A stretch of DNA of 64,000 bases from DYRG01 sp041161065 (lineage in GTDB: Bacteria; Pseudomonadota; Gammaproteobacteria; Beggiatoales; Beggiatoaceae), in the NCBI GenBank assembly GCA_041161065.1, contig JBEAVE010000004.1, positions 62,001 to 126,000 of the forward strand, written 5' to 3'. A program made the translations under genes and the position numbers. Every line of letters starts with the position of its first letter. Positions within the stretch are counted from its first letter, which is position 1. Shown here piece after piece: positions 61,699 to 64,000 of the stretch. The notes beneath the pieces are model-generated. The model worked only from the letters and a program-made list of their open reading frames with translations, was not told the origin of the DNA and did no database searches.

Positions 61699-61802
61699 AA
61701 AAGTGTGCAAAAGTGTTCATGATTTATTTAGTTATTTGATTTTTAAGGCATTTAAAAAACCAAAAAGTGTTCAAAAGTGTTCAAAAGTGTTCAAAAGTGT
61801 TC
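61699..61802 (+). repeat. 10-bp direct repeats (AAAAGTGTTC) in two blocks, 2 + 4 copies
   Basis: Four perfect tandem copies of AAAAGTGTTC occupy 61763-61802. Two further copies, AAAAGTGTGC and AAAAGTGTTC, occupy 61699-61718. The two blocks are 44 bp apart. The array is between pilA (with its sigma-54 promoter) and the 3' end of pilR. The 10-bp period equals one helical turn, so identical faces of the DNA would recur. It may be a regulator binding array upstream of the pilA promoter, or a slippage repeat. Confidence 0.9.
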
Positions 61803-61807
61803 AAATC

Positions 61808-63175
61808 TTATTCATCTTCCTCATATTGGAGCTTTCCTTCATTGAGGAAATTTCTAATTTTATTTTTACTTAAACCATATTTACGCATTCTATAACGCAT
61901 TGATTCAAAAGAAAGATCAAGTAACGCTGCCGCCGCTTTAACTTTCCCCTGTGTTTTTAACAACGCATCTAAAATCTGCTTTTTTTCAGCCAACAATATC
62001 GACGACGAACGCGCATTCTCCGCAAAAACATTTTTAGGTAATTGCAAATGTGTATCTTTTATCGTGTTTTCCTCACATAATGCAATCGCTCTTTCTAAAA
62101 TGTTATTCAACTCCCGTACATTACCCGGGAAATCATATTTCTTCAACGCTAAAATCGCCCGTTTGCTTAATTTAATATTAGCAAAATTGTTCTTAATAAT
62201 TAGCTGATTTAATATATGTTCTGACAATGGAATAACATCTTCAATTCGATCACGCAAGGGGGGAACATGAATGCTCAACACATTAAGACGGTAAAACAAA
62301 TCTTTTCTAAATCTATTTTCTTTGACCATTTCTTCCAAATTACTATTAGTTGCACTAATCACTCGTACATCAACAGATATATCCTGAATTGCACCCACCG
62401 GTCTGATTTCACGTTCTTGAAGAACTCGCAGCAATTTTACTTGCATATTCATGGGTAAATCAGAAACCTCATCTAGAAACAAAGTTCCTCCATGCGCCGC
62501 TTTAAATAGACCCACTTTATCAACGTAAGCACCTGTAAAACTTCCTTTCTTGTGACCAAACAATTCACTTTCCATTAAATCGGGAGGAATTGCACCACAA
62601 TTAACCGCAATAAAGGGTTTGTCTTTTCGAGGACTTTGCTCATGAATAGAACGCGCTACCAACTCTTTTCCAGAACCCGATTCTCCTCGAATATAAACGG
62701 GTGCTTGTGTTTGTCCATATTTCGTGACAGTATCTCTTAACTCTCTGATTATTTTAGAAAAACCAATAATTTTAGTTTCTGATATTTTAGACGAATTTAA
62801 TGCGTAAAGAATGGTATTTTTTAAGAACGTTAGATTCAATGGTTTGCTCAAATAATCAAATGCACCTTCCTTTAATGCTTCTATTTGAATATCCTCGTTT
62901 CCAAAAGCGGTAATAAGGGTTGTTTTTATATGCGGATAATGTGATGTAATATGTTTAATGAGTTCCAATCCGTTTCTCTGTGGTTCTGAATATCTAAAAT
63001 CAAAGTCAGTAATACAAATATCAAAGGTATGTTGTTCTAATTTTTCACAAGCCTCCGTGACATTTGATGCAACGACACATTCTAAAGGAGGGTTCATCAA
63101 CGAAAAAGTAGAAGATAATGTTTTCAAAATATCAGGTTCATCATCAACCAATAAACAACAGGGTGCACTATTCAT
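61808..63175 (-). CDS. pilR: Sigma-54-dependent response regulator PilR
   Basis: A 455-residue regulator. The receiver (1-125) has acceptor D57 in I-C-I-T-D-F-D. The AAA+ sigma-54 interaction domain holds Walker A G-E-S-G-S-G-K-E, the G-S-F-T-G-A loop that contacts sigma-54 and Walker B G-T-L-F-L-D-E-V. A Fis-type helix-turn-helix ends the protein (K-V-K-A-A-A-A-L-L-D-L-S). It activates transcription of pilin genes; the sigma-54 site upstream of pilA fits. pilS lies 14 bp upstream on the same strand. Confidence 0.93.
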   Translation of the reverse strand: MNSAPCCLLVDDEPDILKTLSSTFSLMNPPLECVVASNVTEACEKLEQHTFDICITDFDFRYSEPQRNGLELIKHITSHYPHIKTTLITAFGNEDIQIEALKEGAFDYLSKPLNLTFLKNTILYALNSSKISETKIIGFSKIIRELRDTVTKYGQTQAPVYIRGESGSGKELVARSIHEQSPRKDKPFIAVNCGAIPPDLMESELFGHKKGSFTGAYVDKVGLFKAAHGGTLFLDEVSDLPMNMQVKLLRVLQEREIRPVGAIQDISVDVRVISATNSNLEEMVKENRFRKDLFYRLNVLSIHVPPLRDRIEDVIPLSEHILNQLIIKNNFANIKLSKRAILALKKYDFPGNVRELNNILERAIALCEENTIKDTHLQLPKNVFAENARSSSILLAEKKQILDALLKTQGKVKAAAALLDLSFESMRYRMRKYGLSKNKIRNFLNEGKLQYEEDE

Positions 63176-63189
63176 ATAGAAAATTCGCT

Positions 63190-64000
63190 TTAACCGATAG
63201 AGGAAAAGTTAATCTTAAAACAACAACCTTTTGGAGAGTTTTTGACTAATTTTAATGAGGCTTGATTCGCCACGCACAAATCCCGAGAAATATACAATCC
63301 TAACCCAATGCCTTCCGTGCGAGTTGTAAAGAACGGTTCAAATATTTTATGTTCATCTTCCTTTGCAATACCTTGCCCAAAATCCTCAATTTCTACATAA
63401 GGTCGTTTGTTTTGAACATTAGAACCTGTAGAAATCAATAAGCGTTTCTCTCCTTGACTATAACGCAGTGCATTTTCGCATAAATTCCACATAACTTGAT
63501 GTAATTGAATCGGATCAAATTCTATTATAAGGCTTTGTTTAGCAAGATGTAACTCGATATGTTGTTTTGCCAGCGCGTAATGACCACATAATTCGACATA
63601 AAATGTTTCAATCCATTGATTTAATTCAATAGTTCGTCGATCGGCTTCGCGCTGTCGACTGATTTGCAAAATACTATTAATAATACGGTTAATTCGAGTA
63701 GATTGCTCGACCACCATTTCTGCAAAAGGCAAATATCTCTCTGATAAATCAGGACATTCGACCAACAATTGCCCCGCTTGACTAATGGCTGCCAATGGAT
63801 TACGAATTTCATGCGCAATGCTCGCCGTTAAACGCCCAAGCGCAGGAAGTTTAATGTTTTCAGCACGTTGCATCGTGAGCGCGGCATCTTCTATAAAAAT
63901 TAACGCTTTAATATCACCCGCTTGATGCAAACGACTGAACGTTGCAATCACTTCCGTTTCAGAATGCTTTATTTTGAACCAATAAGTTGCACTACTTTGT
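63190..64000 (-). CDS. pilS: Sensor histidine kinase PilS, C-terminal part (gene cut by window edge)
   Basis: The frame runs off the right edge, so only the last 270 codons are present; the open frame continues upstream of any start codon. Visible parts are the end of a PAS-like domain (V-I-A-T-F-S-R-L-H-Q-A-G-D-I-K), the HisKA motif S-I-A-H-E-I-R-N-P-L-A-A with the phosphorylated histidine, and the HATPase domain with N-L-C-E-N-A-L-R-Y and G-I-G-L-G-L-Y. PilS senses pilin in the membrane and phosphorylates PilR, encoded next. The membrane segments lie outside the window. Confidence 0.9.
   Translation of the reverse strand, partial: QSSATYWFKIKHSETEVIATFSRLHQAGDIKALIFIEDAALTMQRAENIKLPALGRLTASIAHEIRNPLAAISQAGQLLVECPDLSERYLPFAEMVVEQSTRINRIINSILQISRQREADRRTIELNQWIETFYVELCGHYALAKQHIELHLAKQSLIIEFDPIQLHQVMWNLCENALRYSQGEKRLLISTGSNVQNKRPYVEIEDFGQGIAKEDEHKIFEPFFTTRTEGIGLGLYISRDLCVANQASLKLVKNSPKGCCFKINFSSIG

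Noticed and set aside
61763..61802. CRISPR-like array
   Set aside because: The units are 10 bp, directly adjacent and without spacers; this is a simple tandem repeat.
61622..61873. 83-codon plus-strand frame across the 10-bp repeats
   Set aside because: It translates the repeat as K-S-V-Q-K-C type units and overlaps the certain 3' end of pilR; no start signal.

Overview
The window looks like a chromosomal segment of a free-living gammaproteobacterium of moderate-to-low GC. The evidence is the set of Gram-negative envelope genes (lpxK, kdsB, tamA, a T2SS secretin), the rpmH-rnpA-yidC-mnmE cluster beside dnaA, pilA/pilR/pilS type IV pilus genes and an ArgA-type N-acetylglutamate synthase. The many multidomain signalling proteins and the gene style suggest a Thiotrichales/Beggiatoa-like organism. 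That placement is inference; no rRNA or other decisive marker is present.

Layout. 1-8.3 kb: the 5' part of ruvB, cysC, a class II aldolase, an isolated phage-tail-like gene, an nfeD-slipin membrane protease pair, dacA, a cobalamin adenosyltransferase and murJ. 8.5-9.5 kb: a decayed IS1-family element, with a 93-bp MITE-like element next to it that has related ends. 9.5-12.6 kb: an aminotransferase and an accessory patch (VWA protein, secreted Cys-containing protein). 12.66-17.96 kb: mnmE-yidC-rnpA-rpmH divergent from dnaA across a 356-bp AT-rich gap. 17.96-20.4 kb: znuABC directly behind dnaA, where dnaN would be expected. 20.4-25.4 kb: lpxK-ycaR-exbB-exbD-kdsB-tamA, read leftwards. 25.9-32.1 kb: DHH phosphoesterase, trypsin-like secreted protease, beta-carbonic anhydrase, glgA and a beta-propeller protein. 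32.1-37.6 kb: a divergent signalling island of a receiver-kinase hybrid, a PstS-like binding protein, a membrane kinase and a DUF3369-type response regulator. 37.7-43.4 kb: rlmB, gspD, dxs, folE2. 43.4-47.8 kb: a 1460-residue hybrid kinase ending in a nucleotide cyclase. 47.8-56.3 kb: yggU, metX, metW, galE, a prepilin, an SDR, a SulP transporter, a hydrolase and argE. 56.4-59.5 kb: a small exported protein, a second cyclase with a degenerate receiver, and a ZorA-like MotA/TolQ-family protein without a ZorB partner. 59.8-64 kb: argA, then pilA, pilR and the 3' part of pilS.

Working together. ZnuABC imports zinc. LpxK and KdsB serve lipid A/KDO synthesis, and TamA, GspD, YidC and MurJ serve envelope assembly. 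PilS/PilR very probably drive pilA: a good sigma-54 -24/-12 site lies 44 bp upstream of the chosen pilA start. Signalling is dense, with two class III cyclases and two regulators carrying nearly identical receivers around one binding protein. The best candidates for something undescribed are the binding-protein/twin-receiver island at 32.1-37.6 kb, the kinase-cyclase fusion at 43.4 kb and the cyclase/ZorA-like pair at 56.7-59.5 kb.

Limits: no tRNA, rRNA or CRISPR array was recognised. Functions are assigned by reading motifs, without database searches. Residue numbers refer to the start codon chosen here.
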